From assembly GCF_013403245.1 (NCBI RefSeq), contig NZ_JACBNQ010000025.1, positions 1 to 46,366 of the forward strand: 46,366 nt of DNA, written 5' to 3'. Below the pieces are notes generated by a model. That model was given only the letters and a program-made list of their open reading frames with translations. It searched no databases and was not told where the DNA came from. A program made the position numbers and the translations under genes. Of this stretch, positions 10,978 to 20,254 are shown one piece after another. Origin of the DNA: Sedimentibacter hydroxybenzoicus DSM 7310. Lineage in GTDB: Bacteria; Bacillota; Clostridia; Tissierellales; Sedimentibacteraceae. Every line of letters starts with the position of its first letter. The first letter of the stretch is position 1.

Positions 10978-11322
10978 ATGCCAGAGCAAGGTTCACAATT
11001 CAGCGGAATTATAATGATGGTCGTATTGTTTGGATTGATGTATTTCATGATGATAAGACCACAGAAGAAAAAAGACAAACAAATTAAAGAAATGAGAAAC
11101 AGTTTAACACTTGGTGATGAAGTTATAACAATAGGCGGAATTCACGGTAAAATTGTTAAAGTTAATGACGAAGTAGTAACGTTGGAAATGTCTCACGCAA
11201 AACAGAGAATAGAATTTTCTAAATGGGCAATCGGATCGGTTGATAAAAAAGGAAAAGAAAAGGCAGCAGAAGTTAAAGATGTTGAAGAAGAAACTTCAGC
11301 AGATGAAGATAAAGACAATTAA
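10978..11322 (+). CDS. yajC: Preprotein translocase accessory subunit YajC
   Basis: A 114-residue single-pass protein: one N-terminal membrane helix (about residues 8-26) ending in MIRPQKKKDK, then the conserved LTLGDEVITIGGIHGKI block and a charged acidic tail. YajC works with SecDF, but no secD/secF follows here. The RBS AGGAGG is 5 bases before the ATG. Probably the last gene of the queA-tgt transcript, since a new promoter begins 19 bases after its stop. Confidence 0.95.
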   Translation: MPEQGSQFSGIIMMVVLFGLMYFMMIRPQKKKDKQIKEMRNSLTLGDEVITIGGIHGKIVKVNDEVVTLEMSHAKQRIEFSKWAIGSVDKKGKEKAAEVKDVEEETSADEDKDN

Positions 11323-11340
11323 TAAAAAATTAAATTACTG

Positions 11341-11369
11341 TTGACATATGAATTTTATGGTAGTATAAT
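11341..11369 (+). promoter_or_regulatory. Consensus sigma-A promoter of the his operon
   Basis: A perfect TTGACA (11341-11346), a 17-base spacer and a perfect TATAAT (11364-11369). This is the strongest promoter-like sequence in the window and lies immediately upstream of the His-rich leader ORF. Confidence 0.85.
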
Positions 11370-11392
11370 CAGGTAATTTAATGAGGTGTATT

Positions 11393-11455
11393 ATGAAAAA
11401 TATATGTTTATGGATACAATTACATCATCATCATAGGTACAGGGTTTGTAAGTGA
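11393..11455 (+). CDS. hisL: His operon leader peptide with four consecutive His codons
   Basis: A 20-codon ORF starting ATG at 11393, preceded by GAGGTG at 11383-11388, and stopping at TGA 11453-11455. Codons 11-14 are CAT CAT CAT CAT, giving the peptide core LHHHHRYR. Four His in 20 residues, between a consensus promoter and an intrinsic terminator directly before hisZ, is the hallmark of a ribosome-mediated attenuation leader, as in enterobacterial hisL. The frame is too short for length-based gene calling, and the function is inferred from codon content and position. Confidence 0.85.
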   Translation: MKNICLWIQLHHHHRYRVCK

Positions 11456-11475
11456 TCGAAAATTAATTTTCAATT

Positions 11476-11580
11476 CACAGCTACAAGCTCTATTAGTCGT
11501 ATTTTAGAGAGACTTGTATCTGTGGTATATAAAGAGATCAAAACCATCTGATATAGGTCAGATGGTTTTTTTATTGGGAG
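11476..11580 (+). promoter_or_regulatory. his operon attenuator (anti-terminator region and terminator)
   Basis: Two structures follow the leader ORF. CACAG-TACAAG (11476-11487) pairs with CTTGTA-CTGTG (11513-11524) around one mismatch. Further on, AAACCATCTGA (11541-11551) and TCAGATGGTTT (11558-11568) form an 11-bp hairpin ending in a run of seven T (11566-11572), an intrinsic terminator. The CTTGTATC strand can also pair with GATACAA (11413-11419) just ahead of the His codons, so alternative folds exist. The exact antiterminator was not resolved by eye. No T-box signature (AGGGTGG) was found. Confidence 0.75.
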
Positions 11581-11586
11581 GTAGTT

Positions 11587-12537
11587 ATGAAGTTTTTAAA
11601 TATCGAAGACGAAATGAAGTATTTTCAAAAAATGTTTGTACTGAGAAGGGAAATTGAAGATTTTCTTTTTGAAGAAGGATACATAAACATTGAGCCGTCT
11701 ATTTTTGAGGGGTATGATGAATTTATCGAAATTAATTCAAGAATAAACAAAAAATCAACCGTAAAGGTATTGGACAACAACTCAGAAATTTTAATATTGA
11801 CGCCGGACATAACCACAGGAATAGTAAATAAATTTCTTCCCAGATGGGAATACGGCCAAAAGCTGAAGATTTTCTATTATGGCAAGACCTACAAGCATAA
11901 TGGTACAGGCATTAAGGAAAACAGAGAAATGGGCGTTGAAATAATCGGTGAAAAAAATTCAAATACAGATCAGTACATTCTGAGTGCGGCAAGACGCATA
12001 ATAAGCAGGTACAGCGATGAATATTTGCTGGAAATAGGAAACAGTAAGTTTTTAAAGGGCATAATGCAGTCATGCTCCTTTAACAAGGAAAATTATGACA
12101 ATGTTATGGAGCTTTTATATTCCAAGAACAGACAGGAATTAAAGGAATATTTGTCCGGGCTGCCCTTCAGAGATGTTATGAGTACCTTGTTAAATATTTT
12201 AGACTTAGAAGGAACCTTTGACGAAATTATGGAGCAGCTGGACGGCTTGTATTTAAATGACCTGATGAAGCAGGGAATAGAAGAACTGAGACAGATTGAT
12301 AATGAAATGAAAAATACAGACCACAGAGTTTCTTATGATTTGTCCATGGTTTCAGAGCTCAGTTATTATGATGGAATAATATTGAGAGGATATATTAAAG
12401 GATCTAATAAGGAAATTATAAGAGGCGGAAGGTATGACTCCTTTACGAAGCAATATGGACAAAACATACCTGCAATCGGGTTTAAGGTGGAGCTCGACGA
12501 ACTGATTAAAGTTTTATACAAGGAGGAGCAGAAATGA
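11587..12537 (+). CDS. hisZ: ATP phosphoribosyltransferase regulatory subunit HisZ
   Basis: A 316-residue class II aminoacyl-tRNA synthetase-like protein lacking tRNA-synthetase function. It binds the short-form HisG and confers activity and histidine feedback. The motif-2 region (RWEYGQKLKIFYYGKTYKH) and a GGRYDSF block typical of HisZ/HisS are visible. It is somewhat shorter than many HisZ proteins. Presence matches the short HisG encoded next. GGGAGGT lies just after the terminator T-run, so translation starts only if transcription reads past the attenuator. Confidence 0.93.
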   Translation: MKFLNIEDEMKYFQKMFVLRREIEDFLFEEGYINIEPSIFEGYDEFIEINSRINKKSTVKVLDNNSEILILTPDITTGIVNKFLPRWEYGQKLKIFYYGKTYKHNGTGIKENREMGVEIIGEKNSNTDQYILSAARRIISRYSDEYLLEIGNSKFLKGIMQSCSFNKENYDNVMELLYSKNRQELKEYLSGLPFRDVMSTLLNILDLEGTFDEIMEQLDGLYLNDLMKQGIEELRQIDNEMKNTDHRVSYDLSMVSELSYYDGIILRGYIKGSNKEIIRGGRYDSFTKQYGQNIPAIGFKVELDELIKVLYKEEQK

Positions 12538-13172
12538 GCCTGACTATAGCAATTCCAAAGGGAAGATTAGGAACACAGGCAATACAGATGTTTAAGGCAG
12601 GGGGCATAGGAGAATCAATAGATGAAAAGTCAAGAAAGCTTGTTTTTAAGGATGAGGATATAAACATCAGCTTCATTTTACTTAAAAATTCCGATGTTAT
12701 CACTTATATTGAAAACGGAATTGCCGACATAGGCATTTCCGGAAAGGACATGATAATGGAAAAAGGGGCTGACATTTTTGAATTATACCAGATGAACATA
12801 GGCAGATGTAAAATGTCTGTGGCGGGAATTAAGGGTAAAAAGGTGTTCAAGGATGACACCATCATGAGAGTGGCAACCAAATTTCCGGAAATAACAAAAA
12901 AATACTTTGACAGCAGGGGACAAAGGATAAATATAATCAAGCTGAACGGCTCAATAGAGCTTGCCCCCATATTGGGGCTTTCGGATGTGATAGTCGACAT
13001 TGTTGAAACAGGAAATACTTTAAAAGCCAACGGCCTTGAAGTTTTTGAGGATATGTATCACATAAGCGCAATGATGATTTCAAACAGAATAAGCTATAAA
13101 TTCAAAAGGAAAGAAATAAAAAAAATCGTAGAATTGATAAGAGGTGAGGACGAAGATGGTCAGGATAATTAA
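12534..13172 (+). CDS. hisG: ATP phosphoribosyltransferase HisG (short form)
   Basis: A 212-residue catalytic subunit for the first step of histidine synthesis (ATP plus PRPP to phosphoribosyl-ATP). Recognisable blocks are AIPKGRLG at the N-terminus, GIADIGISGKDMI, and the PRPP-binding region around DVIVDIVETGNTLKANGL. It lacks the C-terminal regulatory domain of long HisG enzymes, so it depends on HisZ. Start overlaps the hisZ stop by 4 bases. Confidence 0.97.
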   Translation: MSLTIAIPKGRLGTQAIQMFKAGGIGESIDEKSRKLVFKDEDINISFILLKNSDVITYIENGIADIGISGKDMIMEKGADIFELYQMNIGRCKMSVAGIKGKKVFKDDTIMRVATKFPEITKKYFDSRGQRINIIKLNGSIELAPILGLSDVIVDIVETGNTLKANGLEVFEDMYHISAMMISNRISYKFKRKEIKKIVELIRGEDEDGQDN

Positions 13173-14475
13173 AGATAACGGTGCAGAGGAATTTTTAGAT
13201 GCCGTAAAGAAACGAAACAGTGAGGATTATAACAATGTTTATGATGCGGTAGACAGAGTACTGGATGCTGTACGAATAAACAAGGATGCTGCAGTGAGAA
13301 AATATACATACGAATTTGACAATGTTAATCTTGAAAATCTTCAGGTTACGGAAAATGAAATAGAACAGGCTTTCAAAACCATTGATCCGGAGCTTCTTGA
13401 AACCATAAAAAAAGCAAAGGAAAATATTGAAGCCTTTCACATTAAGCAAAAAAGAAACGGATATAAGTTTAAGCCTGAGGGAAAGGACATATTGCTGGGA
13501 CAGCTTATCAATCCTATTGAAAAGGCAGGAATATATGTGCCCGGAGGCAAGGCAGCCTATCCGTCAACCGTGTTGATGAACGCCATACCTGCCAAAATTG
13601 CGGGAGTAAATGAAATAATTATGATTACGCCTCCCCAGCCGGACGGAAGCATTAAGGATTCCATACTGGTTGCTGCATCATTGTCGGGAGTTGATAAAAT
13701 ATTCAAGGTGGGAGGTGCTCAGGGAATAGGCGCACTTGCTTACGGCACCGAATCAATTCCCAAAGTGTACAAAATAACGGGACCGGGAAACATTTACGTG
13801 GCAGCAGCAAAAAGGAGAGTTTCAGGCTTTGTGGGTATAGACATGATTGCCGGACCAAGTGAAATATTAATAATTGCGGATGAATTTGCCAATTCGGCTT
13901 ACATTGCCGCAGACATGATTTCTCAGGCAGAGCACGATGAAATGGCAGCATCAATTTTGGTTACAAATTCATGTACCGTGGCTAAAAAGGTTCAGGCTGA
14001 GCTTGAGAAGCAGTTAAGTAAGCTTGAACGCAGGGAAATCATAGTAAAATCCCTTGAAAATCAAGGTGCTATAATAGTAACAGATTCATTGAGTCAATGC
14101 GTTGAACTGTCAAATGAAATAGCTCCAGAGCATCTGGAACTTCTGACGGCAAATTCCTTTGAGCTTTATAAAAGCATAAAAAATGCCGGAGCAATATTTA
14201 TGGGAGAATACAGCCCTGAGCCTGTGGGTGATTACTTTGCGGGACCAAATCACACACTTCCCACAAGCTCTACAGCTAAATTTTCCTCGGCTCTGTCGGT
14301 TGATGACTTTATAAAAAAGACATCACTGATTTATTACAGCAAGGAAGCACTTAAGGAAAGTGCCGATGACATAATCAGATTTGCCGAAAATGAGGGCTTA
14401 AACGGTCATGCCAATGCAGTCAGAATACGTAAGCAGGAGTGGACACAAAATATATCTAACGGAGAACTACAATGA
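13156..14475 (+). CDS. hisD: Histidinol dehydrogenase HisD
   Basis: About 439 residues. A zinc enzyme that oxidises L-histidinol to L-histidine in two NAD-dependent steps. The family signature region is present (IDMIAGPSEILIIAD, SQAEHDE with zinc-ligand Gln/His, and APEHLEL). The frame extends to a GTG at 13144, but GAGGTGAGG is best spaced to the ATG at 13156, which gives the N-terminus MVRIIKDNG. It overlaps the end of hisG by 17 bases, consistent with translational coupling. Confidence 0.97.
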   Translation: MVRIIKDNGAEEFLDAVKKRNSEDYNNVYDAVDRVLDAVRINKDAAVRKYTYEFDNVNLENLQVTENEIEQAFKTIDPELLETIKKAKENIEAFHIKQKRNGYKFKPEGKDILLGQLINPIEKAGIYVPGGKAAYPSTVLMNAIPAKIAGVNEIIMITPPQPDGSIKDSILVAASLSGVDKIFKVGGAQGIGALAYGTESIPKVYKITGPGNIYVAAAKRRVSGFVGIDMIAGPSEILIIADEFANSAYIAADMISQAEHDEMAASILVTNSCTVAKKVQAELEKQLSKLERREIIVKSLENQGAIIVTDSLSQCVELSNEIAPEHLELLTANSFELYKSIKNAGAIFMGEYSPEPVGDYFAGPNHTLPTSSTAKFSSALSVDDFIKKTSLIYYSKEALKESADDIIRFAENEGLNGHANAVRIRKQEWTQNISNGELQ

Positions 14476-15509
14476 TTAAATTAAAACCAAGTGTGGAAAG
14501 GCTTCAGGCATACTTTGTAAACGACATACCCTACAGAGTGAAGCTTGATGCCAACGAAGGAAGTAATTATTTATTAACAGAAGGATTTAAAATGGAAAGC
14601 TTCAGTCCAAATTTATATCCTGACAGTGACTCGGTGGTATTAAGAAAGAAAATGGCAGCATACTACGGCTGCAGTCCGGATAACATCATGGTTGGAAACG
14701 GCTCCAGTGAAATGATAAACATGGTAATCAATGCTTATTGCGAAAAAGATGACAGGGTTATGAGCTTCGTGCCCTCCTTCAGCATGTATCAGACATACTG
14801 TGATTTATGCGGTGCAGAATATGTAGGTATTGAGACAGAAAATGATTTCTCTCAGAATATGGATAAATTAATAAAGGCTGTCAAGGAGCAAAAACCTAAG
14901 GTTGTAATAGTATGCACTCCCAATAATCCCACAGGCTTCGTTACTCCCAGAGAGGATATAATAGGTCTGCTGGAAAGTACGGAGGATTCACTTGTTATTC
15001 TGGACGAGGCATATATTGATTTTTCAGAGGGGTCAACCATTGAACTCATAAATACATATGAAAATCTGGTGGTTATGAGGACATTGTCAAAGGCATTCGG
15101 TCTTGCGGGACTCCGAGTGGGTGCGTTGATTGCAAAGGAAGAGACTGTGAGGTACATATGGAAGGTTAAAGTGCCTTACAACATAAATGTGTTGTCCCAA
15201 TATGCCGCAGAGCAGGCACTTGAAAATAAGGACAGAGTAAATGCATATATAAGCAGTGTTAAATCACTCAGAAGCGAGCTTGCTGAAAATCTTGAGATCT
15301 TAGGCTTTAAGATATATCCTTCCGGTGCAAATTTTCTTTTCGTACAATCACCTGTGGATAATCTATACGAAAAGCTGATGGAAAAAGGAGTGCTTATAAG
15401 AAAAATAAGCTATAAGGGAGTTGCCTATAATCGTATAACCGTGGGAACAAAAGAAGAAAATGAAATATTGATAAATGAAATTAAAAAAATTAATGGGGAA
15501 GATATATGA
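14472..15509 (+). CDS. hisC: Histidinol-phosphate aminotransferase HisC
   Basis: A 345-residue fold-type I PLP aminotransferase that makes histidinol phosphate from imidazole-acetol phosphate and glutamate. The PLP lysine is predicted at Lys207 in TLSKAFGLAGLRVG; NNPTG and VILDEAYIDF are also conserved. Overlaps both neighbours by 4 bases (ATGA). Confidence 0.96.
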   Translation: MIKLKPSVERLQAYFVNDIPYRVKLDANEGSNYLLTEGFKMESFSPNLYPDSDSVVLRKKMAAYYGCSPDNIMVGNGSSEMINMVINAYCEKDDRVMSFVPSFSMYQTYCDLCGAEYVGIETENDFSQNMDKLIKAVKEQKPKVVIVCTPNNPTGFVTPREDIIGLLESTEDSLVILDEAYIDFSEGSTIELINTYENLVVMRTLSKAFGLAGLRVGALIAKEETVRYIWKVKVPYNINVLSQYAAEQALENKDRVNAYISSVKSLRSELAENLEILGFKIYPSGANFLFVQSPVDNLYEKLMEKGVLIRKISYKGVAYNRITVGTKEENEILINEIKKINGEDI

Positions 15510-16084
15510 GAAAAAGTACGATAACGCGAAAGACTAATGAAACCGAAATAAATGTTGAGCTTAATATTGACGGCAGCGGTATAACAGAAATAGATACGGG
15601 TATAGGATTTTTAAATCACATGCTTGAGCTGCTTGGATTTCACGCAGGTCTTGATTTGAAAATCAAATGTGCCGGTGATCTGGATGTGGATACTCACCAC
15701 ACCTCAGAGGACATTGGCATTGCCCTTGGTCAGTCATTCAGAGAGGCATTGGGAGATAAAAAAGGAATCGAAAGATACGGATTCATGCTTCTCCCCATGG
15801 ATGAAACATTGGCGAGAGTGGCACTGGACTTTTCCGGCAGACCTCATCTTGCTTACAAGGTTGATTTGAAAAGAGATATGATCGGCAGCATGGCAGCTGA
15901 AGATTTTAAAGAATTTTTTAACGGCTTTGTAAATAATTCATTGTGCACTCTTCACATGGAGGTTTTGTACGGAGAAAATGATCATCACAAAATAGAAGCG
16001 GTATTCAAGGGCTTCGGAAGAGCATTAAGAACAGCGGTCAGAATAACCTCGGACAATCTGCAGTCAACAAAGGGGGTTCTGTAA
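15506..16084 (+). CDS. hisB: Imidazoleglycerol-phosphate dehydratase HisB
   Basis: A 192-residue monofunctional dehydratase. It carries both manganese-binding signatures, DTHHTSEDIGIALG in the first half and ENDHHKIEAVFKGFGRAL in the second. There is no HAD-type histidinol-phosphatase domain; that step is supplied by the PHP protein at the end of the operon. Its TAA shares one base with the hisH ATG. Confidence 0.98.
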   Translation: MRKSTITRKTNETEINVELNIDGSGITEIDTGIGFLNHMLELLGFHAGLDLKIKCAGDLDVDTHHTSEDIGIALGQSFREALGDKKGIERYGFMLLPMDETLARVALDFSGRPHLAYKVDLKRDMIGSMAAEDFKEFFNGFVNNSLCTLHMEVLYGENDHHKIEAVFKGFGRALRTAVRITSDNLQSTKGVL

Positions 16085-16689
16085 TGCACGTAATAATTGA
16101 TTATGGCATGGGAAATTTAGCATCCGTTCAAAGAGCATTTGAAAAGCTGGACGTAAATGTTAAGATAAGCAATAAGGAAGAGGACCTGAGAAATGCAAAA
16201 TCCCTCATACTTCCGGGAGTGGGAGCCTTCAGAGATGCAATCGGGCTTCTGAATGAATCGGGGCTGAGCTCCGTTATAAAAGAAGAGGTTTCCAAGGGCA
16301 AAAATATTATAGGTATATGTCTCGGCATGCAGCTTTTGTATGAAAAAGGATATGAGTACGGAGAATATGACGGTCTCGGGTTAATAAAGGGAAGCATCGA
16401 ATACCTGGATATAGAGCTTAAGGTTCCTCACATGGGATGGAACAACCTTAAATTTAATAAGCAGGACCCCATATTGAAATATATAAATGAGGATGAATTT
16501 GTGTACTTTGTTCATTCCTACTATGCGGTTTCTGATAATTCAGAGGTGCTGGCTTATTCGGAATACGGAAAAAAGATTCCTGCAATTGTGAGAAACGAAA
16601 ATGTATACGGAATTCAGTTTCATCCGGAGAAAAGCGGCGATGTTGGGCTGAACATTTTAAGAGCGTATAAAGAGATTATGGAAAAATAG
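16084..16689 (+). CDS. hisH: Imidazole glycerol phosphate synthase glutaminase subunit HisH
   Basis: A 201-residue class I glutamine amidotransferase. It feeds ammonia to HisF. The nucleophile is Cys79 in GICLGMQLL, and the catalytic His-Glu pair lies in IQFHPEKSGD near residue 183. Length and motifs are typical. Confidence 0.98.
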   Translation: MHVIIDYGMGNLASVQRAFEKLDVNVKISNKEEDLRNAKSLILPGVGAFRDAIGLLNESGLSSVIKEEVSKGKNIIGICLGMQLLYEKGYEYGEYDGLGLIKGSIEYLDIELKVPHMGWNNLKFNKQDPILKYINEDEFVYFVHSYYAVSDNSEVLAYSEYGKKIPAIVRNENVYGIQFHPEKSGDVGLNILRAYKEIMEK

Positions 16690-16707
16690 CAAGTGAAGGG
16701 AGAAAAA

Positions 16708-17421
16708 ATGATACTATTTCCTGCAATAGACATAAAGGACAATCAATGTGTGAGACTTACACAGGGTAAATTCGATCAGGTGAATGTGTATTCGGCAGAC
16801 CCTGTTGAAATGGCAAAGAAATGGGAGTCCATGGGAGCTCGATATCTCCATGTGGTTGATCTTGACGGAGCAAAAAGCGAAGGCTTTCAAAATAAAAAAT
16901 CCATAGAAAAAATAATAAAATCAATAAAAATACCCGTGCAGATAGGCGGAGGCATAAGAAACGAAGAACGGATAAAGGAACTGCTGAATGCAGGTGCACA
17001 AAGAGTTATAGTGGGCACCATGGCAATAGAGCAGCAGGAGCTTCTGACCGAGCTTGCGGCAGTGTACAAGGAGCATCTGGCAGTTTCAATCGATGCGTTA
17101 AACGGAAAGGTAGCCACAAGAGGATGGCAGGATGTTGCGGATGTTGATTCGATAGATTTATGTAAGCTTTTAGAATCAATCGGCATAAAGCATGTTGTGT
17201 ATACGGATATTTCAAAGGACGGAATGCTTTCCGGTCCCAATTTCCACATATATGAGGAATTGTCGCAAAAAACGGGAATCAATATAATTGCTTCAGGAGG
17301 GGTTACGACACTTGATGATATCAGAAAGCTAAACAGCATGAATTTGTACGGTGCAATAATAGGAAAGGCACTGTATGACAACAGACTGGATTTTAAGGAA
17401 GCACTGAGAGAGATAAATTAA
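16708..17421 (+). CDS. hisA: ProFAR isomerase HisA
   Basis: About 237 residues. A (beta-alpha)8-barrel that isomerises ProFAR to PRFAR. Asp8 in FPAIDIKDN is the predicted catalytic acid/base; IGGGIRNEE and the second-half phosphate-binding ASGGV are present. The frame can be extended to a GTG at 16693, but GAAGGGAG is properly spaced to the ATG at 16708 and the barrel normally begins MILFPAID. Confidence 0.97.
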   Translation: MILFPAIDIKDNQCVRLTQGKFDQVNVYSADPVEMAKKWESMGARYLHVVDLDGAKSEGFQNKKSIEKIIKSIKIPVQIGGGIRNEERIKELLNAGAQRVIVGTMAIEQQELLTELAAVYKEHLAVSIDALNGKVATRGWQDVADVDSIDLCKLLESIGIKHVVYTDISKDGMLSGPNFHIYEELSQKTGINIIASGGVTTLDDIRKLNSMNLYGAIIGKALYDNRLDFKEALREIN

Positions 17422-17442
17422 ATAAAGGTGATGGAGGTAATT

Positions 17443-18201
17443 ATGCTTGCACGAAGAATCATACCATGTCTCGATGTCAGAAACGGACGTGTTGTAAAGG
17501 GAACAAAATTTGAGGATATACAGGATGTTAACGATCCTGTGGTGTTAGGGAAGTTTTATTCGGACTCGGGAGCAGACGAGCTTGTGTTTTATGATATAAC
17601 CGCTTCAAATGAAGAGAGAAAGACATCATTGGAGTTTGTCAAAAGGGTTGCTCATGAAATAAACATACCATTTTGTGTGGGAGGCGGAGTTTCAACCCTG
17701 GAGGATTTTAAGTATATTTTAAGAAGCGGTGCAGACAAGGTTTCTGTCAACTCATCAGCTGTTAAAAATCCAAATCTCATAAAGCAGGCTTCGGAACGAT
17801 TTGGAAATCAATGTGTGGTACTGTCCATAGATGCAAAAAAAAATGAAAATGAATCCTGGGATGTATATGTGAAGGGCGGAAGAGAAAATACCCGTATGGA
17901 TGCCGTAGAATGGGCCGTAAGAGGCGTTGAACTGGGGGCAGGAGAAATAGTTGTCAACAGCATTGATGAAGACGGTATGAAAAACGGCTATGATATTGAG
18001 CTTCTGAAAAAAATAACACAATCTGTAAATGTACCCGTTATAGCGTCAGGTGGTGCGGGGAAAATGGAGCATTTTCTGGATGCGGTAAAATATGAGGATG
18101 CTGACGGCATTTTAGCCGCTTCAGTGTTTCATTTCAATGAAATCGGAATAATGGATTTAAAAAAATACTTAAAAGACAATGGCGTAAGCGTCAGATTATA
18201 G
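17443..18201 (+). CDS. hisF: Imidazole glycerol phosphate synthase cyclase subunit HisF
   Basis: About 252 residues. A (beta-alpha)8-barrel with Asp11 in [10 protein letters not shown] and the second catalytic Asp in the LSIDAKKN strand. It works with HisH to produce IGP and AICAR. A GTG-initiated extension from 17428 exists, but GGAGG (17433-17437) is placed for the ATG at 17443 and the family starts at MLARRIIP. Confidence 0.97.
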   Translation: MLARRIIPCLDVRNGRVVKGTKFEDIQDVNDPVVLGKFYSDSGADELVFYDITASNEERKTSLEFVKRVAHEINIPFCVGGGVSTLEDFKYILRSGADKVSVNSSAVKNPNLIKQASERFGNQCVVLSIDAKKNENESWDVYVKGGRENTRMDAVEWAVRGVELGAGEIVVNSIDEDGMKNGYDIELLKKITQSVNVPVIASGGAGKMEHFLDAVKYEDADGILAASVFHFNEIGIMDLKKYLKDNGVSVRL

Positions 18202-18210
18202 AGGAGTAAA

Positions 18211-18834
18211 ATGGAAGTAAAACAATTTATAGACAATATCAGATTTGATGATAAGGGACTGGTTGCAGCCGTAGCTCAGGATTACAAAACCAATGAGGTA
18301 CTGATGGTTGCTTATATGAACAAAGAATCAGTTGAAATAACCCTGAATGAAAAAAGAGCGTGCTATTTTTCAAGGAGCAGGAACTGCCTTTGGAGAAAGG
18401 GGGACACATCGGGACATGTGCAGCATTTAAAAGGCATGTATTATGACTGTGACGGAGATGCAATTCTCATGAAGGTGGAGCAGACAGGAGCAGCCTGTCA
18501 CACAGGAGCATATTCCTGCTTTTTCAACAAAGTGTACGAGGATGGAGTAACAGACCAGTCTGTAATAAACAAGGTATACAATCAGATTATCAACAGACGG
18601 GATAATCCGCAGGAAGGATCATACACAAATTATTTGTTTGACAAGGGTCTGGATAAAATTCTGAAAAAGGTGGGAGAAGAAACAAGCGAGGTAATCATCG
18701 GAGCAAAAAATAAAAACAAGGAAGAGCTTGTTTATGAAATGTGTGATCTTGTATATCACTCCCTGGTACTTATGGTTAACGAAGGTGTAACCATTGACGA
18801 TTTGAAAAAGGAATTAACTAAACGACACAAATAA
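18211..18834 (+). CDS. hisIE: Bifunctional phosphoribosyl-AMP cyclohydrolase / phosphoribosyl-ATP pyrophosphatase HisIE
   Basis: A 207-residue fusion. The N-terminal HisI half has the [14 protein letters not shown] block, DCDGDAIL and the zinc-ligand cysteines in [11 protein letters not shown]. The C-terminal HisE half has [16 protein letters not shown], the helical MazG-like pyrophosphatase core. It performs steps two and three of the pathway. GAGGAG precedes the ATG. Confidence 0.97.
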   Translation: MEVKQFIDNIRFDDKGLVAAVAQDYKTNEVLMVAYMNKESVEITLNEKRACYFSRSRNCLWRKGDTSGHVQHLKGMYYDCDGDAILMKVEQTGAACHTGAYSCFFNKVYEDGVTDQSVINKVYNQIINRRDNPQEGSYTNYLFDKGLDKILKKVGEETSEVIIGAKNKNKEELVYEMCDLVYHSLVLMVNEGVTIDDLKKELTKRHK

Positions 18835-18854
18835 AATTGATAGATGGAGGCGGC

Positions 18855-19655
18855 ATGCAAAATTTACATACTCATACCCTTTACTGTGACGGGAAAAACA
18901 GTACGGAGGAAATGATACAGGCAGCCATAAAACGAGGCTTTGATGCTATAGGAATTTCAACCCATGGACCCGTACCCTTTGCAAGTGACTGGAACATACA
19001 AAAGGAAAATATCGAAGCATATATAGAAGAAGTGAATTTATTAAAGGAAAAATACAAAAATGAAATTAAAGTATATCTGGGAATGGAGATGGATTATATT
19101 CCGGGCGCAGGCTTTGATGAAGAGGTTAAAGCTCTCATAAACAGACTTGATTATTACATCGGCTCCGTCCATTATCTGGGCAAATTAAATGACGGTACGA
19201 TGTGGACAATTGATTACAACATGGATGAATTAAGCCGTGGAATCAATGAATCCTACAATAGAAACATACGATACGCCGTAGAGGCATACTACAATTTAGT
19301 TGCAGAGATGGCAATAAATTACGAGCCCCCCATCATCGGGCATATTGATCTGATTAAAAAGCTCAACAGAAACAACATATTGTTTGATGAAAATGAAGCA
19401 TGGTACAGACAATGCATCGAAAGGTGTCTCAATATAATCAGATACACAAGCTCGGCCATAGAAATAAACACAGGCGGCATGGCACGGGGATACACAGAGG
19501 AACAATACCCCTCAACCTTTATATTAAAATCCATAGAAGAAAAAAATATCCCCGTCATCATCAATTCAGATGCCCACACAGCTGACGGAATTGACTACAA
19601 GCTAAAAGAAATGTACGAATTAGTCAGCGGCTTAGACATAAAAATATGTTTATAG
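18855..19655 (+). CDS. hisJ: Histidinol-phosphatase, PHP family
   Basis: About 266 residues. A PHP-fold metallophosphatase that hydrolyses histidinol phosphate. The His-x-His metal motif is at residues 5-7 (NLHTHTLYCDG), with STHGP, GSVHYLG, GHIDLIK and the C-terminal NSDAH also present. The open frame begins at a TTG (18837), but GGAGG at 18846-18850 and the family N-terminus favour the ATG at 18855. It completes the pathway, supplying the phosphatase that monofunctional HisB lacks. Confidence 0.92.
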   Translation: MQNLHTHTLYCDGKNSTEEMIQAAIKRGFDAIGISTHGPVPFASDWNIQKENIEAYIEEVNLLKEKYKNEIKVYLGMEMDYIPGAGFDEEVKALINRLDYYIGSVHYLGKLNDGTMWTIDYNMDELSRGINESYNRNIRYAVEAYYNLVAEMAINYEPPIIGHIDLIKKLNRNNILFDENEAWYRQCIERCLNIIRYTSSAIEINTGGMARGYTEEQYPSTFILKSIEEKNIPVIINSDAHTADGIDYKLKEMYELVSGLDIKICL

Positions 19656-19711
19656 ACATTATTTTTGATGGTATAATACATATATCTAATATGTGTAAGG
19701 GGGGATGAGCC

Positions 19712-20254
19712 ATGTTAATGATGTATCTTTCTATGCTGGATACGGAAGAAGACAAAAATATATTTGAAGAATTTCACAATGAATACGCTCCGTTAATGTA
19801 CAAAATAGCATACGGAATATTAAGGGACAGTAAATTAGCAGAGGATGCGGTACAGGAAGGCTTCATACGTGCCATAAAATATTTTGAAAGTTTTCCTAAA
19901 AAAAAGTGTCCACAAACACGAAATAAATTCGTTAATATGGTTAGGTGTGCAGCTTTTGATATTTACAGAAAGAGAAAAGGACAGCAAGCTGATTCATACG
20001 ATGAGTTAGAAGAAACAATAGCCGATGAGTTTGCTGTTACAGATGACATGTTTGAGGGTATGGAATTTGAACGTTGTCTTTTTATGCTTCCTAAATCTTA
20101 CTATATTATCCTGTCCTTAAAACATGATGACGGATATTCATATAAAGAAATAGCCGGTATATTAAACATAACCGAAGAAAATGTTAAAAAGAGACTTATG
20201 CGTGCAAGAAAGAAGTTAAAGGAAATAATAAATGAGCAGGAGGCAAAAATTTAA
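19712..20254 (+). CDS. ECF-like RNA polymerase sigma factor
   Basis: A 180-residue sigma-70 family protein. Region 2 is seen in YAPLMYKIAYGILRD, then AEDAVQEGFIRA. Region 4, a helix-turn-helix (YSYKEIAGILNITEENVKKRL), ends the protein. AAGGGGGG lies 7-8 bases before the ATG. It overlaps by one base with the downstream DUF4367 membrane protein, so the pair resembles a sigma/anti-sigma module. A TATAAT -10 box at 19672-19677 is visible, but without a convincing -35. Confidence 0.87.
   Translation: MLMMYLSMLDTEEDKNIFEEFHNEYAPLMYKIAYGILRDSKLAEDAVQEGFIRAIKYFESFPKKKCPQTRNKFVNMVRCAAFDIYRKRKGQQADSYDELEETIADEFAVTDDMFEGMEFERCLFMLPKSYYIILSLKHDDGYSYKEIAGILNITEENVKKRLMRARKKLKEIINEQEAKI

Noticed and set aside
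11400-11587. T-box riboswitch in front of the his operon
   Set aside because: No AGGGTGG T-box sequence, no Stem I or specifier-loop pattern; the His codon run and terminator fit peptide-mediated attenuation instead.
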